DNA of 7,280 nt from contig JAJNBO010000119.1 in NCBI GenBank assembly GCA_021156245.1, positions 1-7,280 of the forward strand, in the 5' to 3' direction. The notes below the pieces were generated by a model, which was not told where the DNA came from, did no database searches, and saw only the letters and a list, made by a program, of their open reading frames with translations. This DNA is from Ramlibacter sp. (GTDB lineage: Bacteria; Pseudomonadota; Gammaproteobacteria; Burkholderiales; Burkholderiaceae_C). Positions 1 through 5,312 of the stretch are shown piece by piece. A program made the translations under genes and the position numbers. Every line of letters starts with the position of its first letter. Within the stretch, counting starts at the first letter, position 1.

Positions 1-198
1 CGCGTGGCTGGCGATGTCGTTGACGATGGAGGCGACCACCTCTTCCTCGGTGATGGCGGTCATGCCGGTGCCGATGCGGCCGTCGTCGAGCTCGACGTCC
101 ACCAGGCACAGCGAGAGCGAGGTCGATTTGGCGTGGGCGCCGCTGCCCATGGTGATGGGCAGGTTCAGCGGCGTGGCGCGAACGGATGCGATTTTCAT
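1..198 (-). CDS. Mandelate racemase/muconate lactonizing enzyme family protein (partial, N-terminal 66 residues)
   Basis: This is the N-terminal end of an enolase-superfamily enzyme; the rest lies beyond the left edge. Read from ATG at 198, the 66 residues begin MKIASVRATPLNLP and continue with a beta-strand rich stretch (LCLVDVELDDGRIGTGMT) and then AITEEEVVASIVNDIA. That order (first strand, V-E-x-D-x-G-x-x-G turn, then a helix starting with a TEEEVV-like run) is typical of the N-terminal capping domain of the MR/MLE family. Family members abstract a proton alpha to a carboxylate in racemases, cycloisomerases or sugar-acid dehydratases. The catalytic barrel is outside the window, so the substrate cannot be named. 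No good Shine-Dalgarno sequence precedes the ATG. The gene follows a LysR regulator on the same strand, and a dyad-rich site lies in the 115-base gap between them, suggesting regulated expression. Family is fairly sure; function is open. Confidence 0.83.
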   Translation of the reverse strand, partial: MKIASVRATPLNLPITMGSGAHAKSTSLSLCLVDVELDDGRIGTGMTAITEEEVVASIVNDIASHA

Positions 199-241
199 GG
201 GCCGAGTCTGAGAGCCAGCCCACCGTACCGCAAGCGCTGCG

Positions 242-270
242 CGCGAAAGGCGCTTTCGCGGCTGGCGAAA
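242..270. promoter_or_regulatory. Candidate LysR operator: three alternating half-sites at 11-base steps
   Basis: GCGAAA at 243-248, TTTCGC at 254-259 and GCGAAA at 265-270 are alternating inverted half-sites whose starts are exactly 11 bases apart, about one helical turn. The first pair forms a perfect 8-base dyad (CGCGAAAG, loop GCG, CTTTCGCG). The second pair is TTTCGC-N5-GCGAAA and contains T-N11-A (T256, A268), the pattern classically bound by LysR-type regulators. It lies 44-72 bases upstream of the enzyme start at 198 and just after the end of the LysR gene. There is no T-run on either side, so it does not look like an intrinsic terminator. The operator role is inference. Confidence 0.45.
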
Positions 271-313
271 TCCGCGTTTACCCGAGAGGGTGGCTCGACA
301 AGACGACGGTGGC

Positions 314-1216
314 TCAGCTCGTCGGAGGCTCCCTGCGCAGGGCCTCGACCAGCGTGCGTGCGGCCGCCGGCGCGTCCTCGCCGATGCGCAGCGCGAGGTA
401 GTGCGTGCGCCGTGCCCAGTCCTCGTCCAGCGGCACGGCTTTCAGCGGCAGTAGCTGCAGCTGGGGCGCGAGCGCCTCGGCTGGCAGCACGGCCACGCCC
501 AGCCCGCCGGCCACCATGCGGCAGGCAGCATCGAAGCTGCGCATCTGCATGCGCACCTGCAGCGGCTCGCCCAGGGCCGCAGCCGCATTGAACAAGCGCG
601 TGGAGACCGCGTTGGTGCCGGCGATCACGATGAAATTTTCCGCCAGGATGCGCGGCAGGCGGACGCTGGCTTCATCCGCGAGCGGATGTCCGTGCGGAAC
701 GATCACCGAGAGCTGGTCCTGGAAGAAGGGGAAGAAGGTGAGGCCGCGCGACGGCGTCGCCACGTCGACCACCCCCACGTCGGCGCGGCCCTCCAGCAGG
801 GCGCCCAGGATCTCCGGGCTCATGCGCTCCTCGATGTCGACGTGGATGCGCGGGTGGCTGCGCATGAAGGCCTCCAGCCGCTGCGGCACCACCTGCAGCA
901 GCGCCGAGGCGTTGGCGAGCATGCGCACGTGCCCCGCGAGGCCGAGGCTCCAGTCGCTCAGGTCGGTGACCAGGCGGTCGGCGTCGTCCACCAGCGCGCG
1001 GCCACGCTGCACCAGCAGGCGGCCCACCGACGTGAGCTCCACGCCGCGCGGCGAGCGCTCGAAGATGCGGATGCCCAGCTCGGACTCCATCGCGGAGATG
1101 CGCGCGCTCGCCGCGGCCACGGCGAGCTGCAGGCTGTCGCTGCCGGCGCTGATGGAGCCGCCGTCGGCGACGGCGATGACGACCCTCAGGGTGAGGAGGT
1201 CGAGGCGAGGGGGCAT
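314..1216 (-). CDS. LysR family transcriptional regulator
   Basis: This 300-residue protein has the usual length and layout of a LysR-type DNA-binding regulator. Residues 5-65 form the winged helix-turn-helix: LTLRVVIAVADGGSISAGSDSL, then a recognition helix region (AVAAASARISAMESELGIRIFERSPRGVELTSVG) matching the LysR signature, including the L-G-x-x-x-F-x-R-x-x-R-G-V-x-L-T run. A linker helix follows (LLVQRGRALVDDADRL), then the two-lobed effector domain from about residue 93 to 295, with typical LEGRADVGVVD and MVAGGLGVAVLP segments. Such proteins bind DNA as tetramers and respond to a small-molecule co-inducer; the ligand is unknown here. The gene is divergent from a periplasmic binding protein and lies upstream, on the same strand, of an MR/MLE-family enzyme gene, so both are natural targets. 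The ATG at 1216 has no Shine-Dalgarno sequence. A possible -10 box only six bases upstream hints at a leaderless mRNA. Confidence 0.93.
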   Translation of the reverse strand: MPPRLDLLTLRVVIAVADGGSISAGSDSLQLAVAAASARISAMESELGIRIFERSPRGVELTSVGRLLVQRGRALVDDADRLVTDLSDWSLGLAGHVRMLANASALLQVVPQRLEAFMRSHPRIHVDIEERMSPEILGALLEGRADVGVVDVATPSRGLTFFPFFQDQLSVIVPHGHPLADEASVRLPRILAENFIVIAGTNAVSTRLFNAAAALGEPLQVRMQMRSFDAACRMVAGGLGVAVLPAEALAPQLQLLPLKAVPLDEDWARRTHYLALRIGEDAPAAARTLVEALRREPPTS

Positions 1217-1222
1217 GCGGTG

Positions 1223-1250
1223 ATTATTGTGTCGGGCGCCGCCAACGCAA
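1223..1250 (-). promoter_or_regulatory. Candidate promoter of the LysR gene
   Basis: Read on the minus strand, TTGCGT (1250-1245) and AATAAT (1228-1223) are separated by 16 bases and resemble sigma-70 -35 and -10 boxes. The -10 is a 5/6 match to consensus; the -35 matches only its first three bases. Transcription would start at or next to the ATG at 1216, implying a leaderless message, which fits the missing Shine-Dalgarno sequence. The -35 overlaps one arm of the dyad at 1247-1274, as expected for LysR autorepression. All from pattern only. Confidence 0.3.
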
Positions 1251-1274
1251 ACATCGCGAAAGGCGCGCGTTTGC
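1247..1274. promoter_or_regulatory. Candidate operator in the LysR / binding-protein divergent region
   Basis: GCAAAC (1247-1252) and GTTTGC (1269-1274) are perfect inverted arms. Between them lies CGCGAAAGGCGC (1255-1266), which also occurs at 242-253 upstream of the enzyme gene. In both places GCTGG follows at nearly the same distance (from 1273 and from 261). The position between divergent LysR and target genes is where LysR proteins normally bind. The sequence match is certain; its role is inferred. Confidence 0.38.
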
Positions 1275-1340
1275 TGGAGCGCGCGTGCCGCTTAAGGCAT
1301 CATCCGCCCGCCCCTGAACTTACATCATGAAAGGTTTTGA

Positions 1341-2273
1341 ATGAAAGTAGTGAGTTGGTTCGCATTCGCCGCGTGCGCGGCGATCACCACCGGCGCCGTG
1401 GCGCAAGCGCCGACTGCCGGCGGCAGGAACGTGAATGCGAGCACTTCGCGCTACCCCCTGGTCCTGGCGATGCCCAAGACCTACGGCAAGACGGAGACCA
1501 TGGGCATCTGGGGCGGCTATTTCTCGCACCTGAGCCAGTGCGCGAACGTCAGCCTGCGCAACCAGTTGGGTGAGTCGCTCGAGCAGTCGACCAACGTGGA
1601 TACGCTGGCCGAGAAGGACCTGATCGAGGCGGTCAAGGCGGGCAAGGCGCAACTCGCCCAGGTGAACCCCGGCCTCGTGCCGCAGATCGTGGCGGCGGGC
1701 CAGCCTGCGCCGTTTGCTGTCCCGGGCGAGAAGGCGAGCGCCAAACCGAATTCGTACCGCCTCATCCTGCTCGCCCGCACGGACTCGCCCTATCGCAAGC
1801 CCGCGGACCTGGCCGGCAAGAAGATCGCGCATACGACGCAGACCTCCAACTCCGGCAATCTGGCGCCGCGCGCGCTGTTCCCGGCCCTCGGCCTGGTGCC
1901 CGAGAAGAACTACGAAGTGGTGTTCTCCGGCGGACACGAGCGATCCGTGGTGGGCGTGATGCACGGCTTCTACGACGGCGCCGCCGTTGCCAGCGACCTG
2001 TTCCAGCGGATGGTGGTCAAGGGCGACGTGCGCATGTCCAGCGTGCGCGTCATCTGGGAGAGCCCGCCGTTCATGACCGAGAGCTGGATCATGACGAAGG
2101 ACGTCCCTGCGGACGTCCAGGCCCGCGTGCGCAACTGCACCTTCAACTACCAGTTCTCGCCGAACCTGAAGAAGCTGCTGCCCGGCAACGACGTCTTCGT
2201 GCCGGTGAAGTACGAGCGCGACTTCGCGACCGTGCTCGAGGTCTACAACAAGACCCAGGCCGCGGCGAAGTAG
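1341..2273 (+). CDS. PhnD-like phosphate/phosphite/phosphonate-type periplasmic substrate-binding protein
   Basis: A 310-residue secreted binding protein. Residues 1-21 are a Sec signal peptide with a likely cut after AVA (residue 21). The mature part has the two-lobe PhnD/SsuA/transferrin-like fold: LVLAMPKTYGKTETMG (first strand), a helix around DLIEAVKAGKAQLAQVNP, then YRLILLARTDSPYRKPADLAGKKIAH (about 139-164), the ligand-loop region TSNSGNLAPRALF (168-180) corresponding to the S-T-S-G-x-x-x-P-R-A motif of PhnD-type proteins, and FSGGHERSVVGVMHGFYDGAAV (195-216). VIWESPPFMTESWIMTKDVP (238-257) is also typical. Cys67 and Cys266 could form a disulfide. The start is set by AAAGG about six bases upstream of ATG. 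No permease or ATPase gene is in the window, so it may be an orphan receptor or feed a transporter elsewhere. The ligand need not be a phosphonate. The divergent LysR gene probably controls it. Confidence 0.85.
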   Translation: MKVVSWFAFAACAAITTGAVAQAPTAGGRNVNASTSRYPLVLAMPKTYGKTETMGIWGGYFSHLSQCANVSLRNQLGESLEQSTNVDTLAEKDLIEAVKAGKAQLAQVNPGLVPQIVAAGQPAPFAVPGEKASAKPNSYRLILLARTDSPYRKPADLAGKKIAHTTQTSNSGNLAPRALFPALGLVPEKNYEVVFSGGHERSVVGVMHGFYDGAAVASDLFQRMVVKGDVRMSSVRVIWESPPFMTESWIMTKDVPADVQARVRNCTFNYQFSPNLKKLLPGNDVFVPVKYERDFATVLEVYNKTQAAAK

Positions 2274-2298
2274 GGCGCGCGAGAGCGGAGTCGGGCAC

Positions 2299-2924
2299 CT
2301 ACGAGGTCGTCGCCTCGAAGTATGCCTGGATCGCCTTGGGCAGCGCCTTGCGCTGCGTCCGCCGCAGCTTGACCAGCAGGTCGTGCGGCGCAGCGTCCAC
2401 CTGGTACTCGCGCTGGATGTCCTCGCGGATCCTGGAGAGCAGGGCCGCGGCGACTTCGGCGTGGGCCATCGCGAGGTGGGCGCGGTCGGCCGGCGGCAGC
2501 GCGTGGAAGGAGGCGGGCGACTGCAGGCGGTAGCTGCCGGCCTGCGGGTACAGCCGCCGCGACAGCAGCATCGTGCAGGCGAACGAGTGGTCCTGCTTCT
2601 TGTCCGGGCCCAGCCGCTCCAGCTCGGACGACCAGAAGCGCTTGTCGAAACAGGTGTTGTGCGCCACGAGCGGCGCGCCGCCCACGAAGCGCAGCGCCTG
2701 CACCATCACGTCGGCGGCCGGCGGCGCCGTGCGGATCATCTCGTTGCTGATGCCGGTGTACTGATCGGTGAAGGCCGGGATGCGCACGCCGGCGTTCATC
2801 AGCGACTGGAAGCGTGCGACGACCTTGCCGTCTTCCACCATGACGATTGCGATCTCGGTCGCACGGTCGCCCATGGCGGGCGACAGTCCGGTGGTTTCGA
2901 AGCGATGACGCCGACGAGGCTCAT
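2299..2924 (-). pseudogene. DnaQ-like (DEDDh) 3'-5' exonuclease, frameshifted at its first catalytic residue
   Basis: Two frames together encode a 208-residue exonuclease-domain protein. From ATG at 2924 the first seven residues read MSLVGVI; the frame must then shift by one base at 2902-2903 to continue FETTGLSPAMGDRATEIAIV and run to the stop at 2299-2301. Adding one base to the GC at 2903-2902 would restore a GAC codon and the family's I-D-F-E-T-T-G motif. Motif II, LVAHNTCFDKRFW, is intact (Asp94 in restored numbering). Motif III, normally H-x4-D, reads HLAMAH, so His155 replaces the last catalytic Asp while the motif His150 remains. Relatives remove nucleotides from DNA or RNA 3' ends using two metal ions held by the four acidic residues. 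The longer in-frame extension to 3051 overlaps the neighbouring gene and is not believed. An AGGA lies 10 bases before ATG 2924. It is last in a probable operon. A sequencing error could explain the missing base but not the His. Confidence 0.8.
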
Positions 2925-2950
2925 GCGGGGATTGTCCTGGTGTGGAAGCG

Positions 2951-3616
2951 TCAGTTCTTCCAGCGCTGATCCGTCTTCGGCTTGCACTCACAATTGAAGT
3001 CCGGCCCGTACTCGCCGGATCGGATGCTTCGACACACCCAGGTGCGCGCACCGGTCTGCCTGTCCGAAATGCTGTCCCAGTCCCAGCCCAGGGCGAAGAT
3101 CTGGCGCAGCTGCTTCAGGGCGTCGACGCGCGTTTCGCCCACGATGCTCGTGACGCGAGTCACCTGGTCGTCGCGGCGGGGAATCAGGTTCACCGGCATC
3201 TGGTCCCAACGCTCCTCCTCTTCCAGGTACCGCAGTTCCAGCCTGAGCGCCTCTCGCCGCTCCGCGGAGTTGCTGATGGAGCTCATGGCAGTCTCGAGGT
3301 CTCGCTTCCTCGAGACGAAGACGCTCGGGGGAATGGGATTGCAGGACCGCGCTGGCTTCTGGGGAGAGGCTGTTGTTGCAGTCTTGTCGGGTGCCGGCGG
3401 TGTGGGCGCGGTGCTTTGCGCCGGCAAAGTCGGTGTCGGCGTAGCCGCGGGAGCGGGCGCAGACCGGATGTTCACTTCAACGTTGCGGTGCGCCGCTGCG
3501 CAGGGCGCCTGCGAGTAGCTCGTTTGTCCGCCGCCATCGACACACTTGAAGATCTGGGCTTGCGCGCAGCAAGCCGCCAGCGCCATCGAAAGCGCTACTG
3601 CCGTTTTCTTTCTCAA
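2951..3616 (-). CDS. Secreted DUF4124 domain-containing protein
   Basis: A 221-residue exported protein of unknown function. Residues 1-20 (MRKKTAVALSMALAACCAQA) are a signal peptide with a likely cut after AQA. The mature N-terminus, QIFKCVDGGGQTSYSQAPC, is the DUF4124 signature (I-x-K-C-x-D-x-x-G-x-x-x-Y-S-x-x-P-C), common in proteobacterial envelope proteins. A Pro/Ala/Thr-rich linker (about 52-90) follows, then a charged helical section (about 103-140, with YLEEEERWDQ) and a Cys-containing tail (WVCRSI and FNCECK). The start is TTG at 3616: GGAGG at 3627-3623 lies six bases upstream, better placed than for the internal ATG at residue 11, which would delete most of the signal peptide. The gene follows a membrane protein by 51 bases and precedes the broken exonuclease by 26 bases on the same strand, so cotranscription is likely. 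Its role in the envelope is unknown. Confidence 0.83.
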   Translation of the reverse strand: MRKKTAVALSMALAACCAQAQIFKCVDGGGQTSYSQAPCAAAHRNVEVNIRSAPAPAATPTPTLPAQSTAPTPPAPDKTATTASPQKPARSCNPIPPSVFVSRKRDLETAMSSISNSAERREALRLELRYLEEEERWDQMPVNLIPRRDDQVTRVTSIVGETRVDALKQLRQIFALGWDWDSISDRQTGARTWVCRSIRSGEYGPDFNCECKPKTDQRWKN

Positions 3617-3667
3617 CTTCTTCCTCCGCCCACGAGTATGCCGAGGCTCGTGGACGGCAACAAGTTT

Positions 3668-4177
3668 TCATCTCTCCACGGCAAGAACCATCGCCACAAC
3701 CGCCCCCATCCACCTCCCCACTGCCACCAGCCCACAGATCGTCAGCACCACGGCCACGAACGCCGCGGCCTCATGCCCGCCCGACTTGGCAACAAGGGCC
3801 ACGGCAACAGCGACAAACGCAGCACCAACCAACCCGATGGCGAGTTCGCGGCGCCACCACGGCACACGCGCCGCCTCCCGCCCCTCAGCCGCCTCCTTTG
3901 CGAGCATCAACCGCGCCACCAGGCCAAGCCACCCACCGGCCACGAGCGCCAGCATTACCAGCATCGAAAACTTGCTGTACAGAGCGGCATGCAAGCAGGC
4001 TACGCCGAGGGCGGCGCTGACGATCGCCCACCACGGTGGTTGGCGCATGTAGAAGGGGAGATCGGGGTCCTGCGGCTTGCGCAACGCCGCGATGGGCAGG
4101 CGATCCAGCCAGGCGGCGACGGCGAAGCCGAGGAAGAGGAACGTGAGGACGAGGAAAACCGCGGTTCGAAGGTGCAC
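3668..4177 (-). CDS. Hypothetical inner-membrane protein, about five membrane segments
   Basis: Not recognised by family. The 169-residue product is strongly hydrophobic, with likely membrane spans at about 5-24, 49-66, 71-92, 112-130 and 136-166. Between the first two is a polar stretch (LRKPQDPDLPFYMRQPPWW), and a charged loop (AKEAAEGREAARVPWWRR) separates spans three and four. PPWW and PWWRR make two Trp-Trp pairs at membrane interfaces. The start is GTG at 4177, read as Met; the next in-frame ATG is residue 44 and would remove the first span, so GTG is preferred although no strong Shine-Dalgarno sequence precedes it. The opposite strand is also open over this region, but the pattern of hydrophobic spans favours this reading. 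It is first of three same-strand genes ending at 2299. A real membrane protein is likely; no function is claimed. Confidence 0.68.
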   Translation of the reverse strand: MHLRTAVFLVLTFLFLGFAVAAWLDRLPIAALRKPQDPDLPFYMRQPPWWAIVSAALGVACLHAALYSKFSMLVMLALVAGGWLGLVARLMLAKEAAEGREAARVPWWRRELAIGLVGAAFVAVAVALVAKSGGHEAAAFVAVVLTICGLVAVGRWMGAVVAMVLAVER

Positions 4178-4350
4178 GAGCGGTGGCCTTCGGCCGGGTG
4201 AGGTCCGGCCTCGCGGACCATCTTAGGATGGGGCTGAGCAAAGGGCGATACCTGCGTGGCGTGGGGGCCACGCGGGCAAGGTGCCAGCCTGGGCCGAGGT
4301 GTCGCGGTTCGGCGCTGCGCGCGCTCACCACGACCTACGGGATCTACCCG

Positions 4351-4731
4351 TTACTTTGCAGCCTTCTTCGGCGCGCGCGCGGCATCCAGTGCGGCGGACT
4401 TGGCGGCCTGCTTTTCGGAGCGCGTCTTCGTGGCCTTGGGCTTCTTCACTTCCTTGGCGACCGGCGCTGCATCTCCGCTCACCTTGGGCTTGTCCTTGGC
4501 GGCGGGACGGTGCGTGCGCACCAGGCGATCGAGAGCGCTGGGGCCGGGCTTCAAGGCCTGCGCCCTGCGCTCGGCGCGCTGCTCCTTGAGCTGCTTGCGC
4601 TCTTCGATGAGGGCGGTCTCTTCGGCCGACGGCTTTTTGTCCGAGGAGGCCGATCCGGCGGCCTTGGCGGCGTGCAGTGCTTTGCCGTTGTCGGAGAGCC
4701 TCTTCTTGAATGATGCGGAGCGGACGGGCAT
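4351..4731 (-). CDS. Small basic Lys/Ala-rich protein with histone-H1-like tail
   Basis: A 126-residue protein of unrecognised family. Residues 1-35 are basic and Ser-rich (MPVRSASFKKRLSDNGKALH). Residues 36-60 (EETALIEERKQLKEQRAERRAQAL) look like a charged helix or short coiled coil. From about 76 to the end the sequence is low-complexity and rich in Lys, Ala and Pro (VAKEVKKPKATKTRSEK ... ARAPKKAAK), like the tails of bacterial histone-H1-like proteins. There is no signal peptide or membrane span, so it should be cytoplasmic, and nucleic-acid or polyphosphate binding is plausible but unproven. The start at 4731 is chosen over an upstream ATG at 4800 because AGGAG lies nine bases before it, and the extra 23 residues carry no recognisable pattern. 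It lies 152 bases downstream of the VOC gene on the same strand, beyond a palindromic repeat, so it may have its own promoter. Confidence 0.72.
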   Translation of the reverse strand: MPVRSASFKKRLSDNGKALHAAKAAGSASSDKKPSAEETALIEERKQLKEQRAERRAQALKPGPSALDRLVRTHRPAAKDKPKVSGDAAPVAKEVKKPKATKTRSEKQAAKSAALDAARAPKKAAK

Positions 4732-4845
4732 TGGATGGTTCTCCTGGAGTTGGGAGGTGACTTTAGGCGGAGTGGGGGTGGCGTGGGGGCGGGGATACAA
4801 AATCTCTCGAACTGGGGCGGCTCAGCCGGGCGCGTGCCGCGCGTG

Positions 4846-4883
4846 CCCCTCACCCCGGCCCTCTCTCCAGCGGGGAGAGGGAG
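4846..4883. repeat. GC-rich palindromic repeat, copy 1
   Basis: CCCCTCACCCCGGCCCTC begins a unit ending in a hairpin at 4859-4881: CCCTCTCTCC pairs with GGGGAGAGGG around AGC, ten pairs including one G-T. The unit abuts the stop codon of the VOC gene. A second copy with the same plus-strand orientation lies at 6921-6955; both contain CACCCCGGCCCTC (4851-4863 and 6925-6937). It resembles the REP-like palindromes scattered between genes in many beta- and gammaproteobacteria. With no T-run it is not a canonical terminator, but it could stall polymerase or protect 3' ends. Confidence 0.7.
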
Positions 4884-5273
4884 TCAACTCCCTGGTGCCT
4901 CTTCGATCAAGGCCATGATGTTGCCCTCGGTGTCCTTGAACCAGGCTGCCTTGGCCCCGCCTTCCGTGATCGCGCCCTGGGCGCTGCGCTTCCCGGGTTC
5001 GTTGGGGTAGTCCTCGAACTTCACGCCCTTGGCCTTGAGCGCCACGATCAGGGCGTCGACGTCCGGTACCGACCAGAAGGCCTGGCTGGCTTTCGAAGTG
5101 CCGGCGTTCGGCGACAGGTACAGGAAGCACGCGGTGCCGCCGGCGAATTCGTAGACCACGCCGCCCTCGCGCACCTCCTTCGGCCGCAGGCCGACCTTGG
5201 TTTCGTAGAACTGCCGGGCCCGGGCCAGGTCACTGGCCGGGATGTACGCGTACATGGGGAAGTCCTGCAGCAT
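4884..5273 (-). CDS. VOC (glyoxalase/bleomycin-resistance) superfamily protein
   Basis: A 129-residue single-domain protein with the paired beta-alpha-beta-beta-beta layout of the vicinal oxygen chelate fold. First module: PMYAYIPASDLARARQFYETKVGLRPKEVREGGVVYEFAGGTACFLYLSP (about 6-55), with the typical D-x-x-R-A-R-x-F-Y helix. Second module: QAFWSVPDVDALIVALKAKGVKFEDYP, then WFKDTEGNIMALIEE (about 65-126), with the D-x-E-G-N-x-x-x-L-x-E ending. Glu124 sits where a metal ligand usually is, but Tyr8 occupies the position of the first His ligand of glyoxalase I, so methylglyoxal detoxification is doubtful. Substrate unknown. The start at 5273 is supported by AAGGGAG about seven bases upstream. 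It follows the DUF1428 gene by 39 bases with a nearly identical leader, so the two are probably one operon. It ends directly on a palindromic repeat. Confidence 0.88.
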   Translation of the reverse strand: MLQDFPMYAYIPASDLARARQFYETKVGLRPKEVREGGVVYEFAGGTACFLYLSPNAGTSKASQAFWSVPDVDALIVALKAKGVKFEDYPNEPGKRSAQGAITEGGAKAAWFKDTEGNIMALIEEAPGS

Positions 5274-5312
5274 CTTCGTTCTCCCTTGGGTTGAGCGCGC
5301 GGCCGGTCTGCG

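Noticed and set aside
405..1223. Long open frame on the plus strand, and another at 686-1330, opposite the LysR gene
   Set aside because: Ser/Arg/Thr-rich or His/Arg-rich composition with no recognisable domain; a mirror of the GC-rich LysR coding strand.
1327..1344. Five-residue leader peptide (ATG AAA GGT TTT GAA TGA) overlapping the binding-protein start
   Set aside because: It has no ribosome-binding site, and its AAAGG is better explained as the Shine-Dalgarno sequence of the gene at 1341.
2925..3051. Upstream extension of the exonuclease frame to an ATG at 3051
   Set aside because: It would overlap the 3' end of the DUF4124 gene by about 100 bases with Arg/Ser-rich sequence. The MSLVGVI start at 2924 in the other frame fits the family.
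3630..3653. Hairpin CCACGAG/CTCGTGG between the membrane-protein and DUF4124 genes
   Set aside because: Seven-pair stem with a 10-base loop and no T-run; too common in GC-rich DNA to call a terminator or regulator.
2942..4201. 419-codon open frame on the plus strand across 2942-4201
   Set aside because: It crosses two minus-strand genes with clear signal peptide and membrane segments, and its product is Arg/Pro/His-rich without any domain. It is an antisense shadow.
4202..4273. Hairpins GGTCCG/CGGACC (4202-4219) and GCGTGGC/GCCACGC (4254-4273) in the 173-base gap after the Lys/Ala-rich gene
   Set aside because: Short stems without T-runs on either strand. They could aid transcription termination but cannot be supported as such from sequence alone.
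4732..4800. Start of the Lys/Ala-rich protein at ATG 4800
   Set aside because: AGGAG nine bases before ATG 4731 decides the start; the upstream 23 residues show no pattern.
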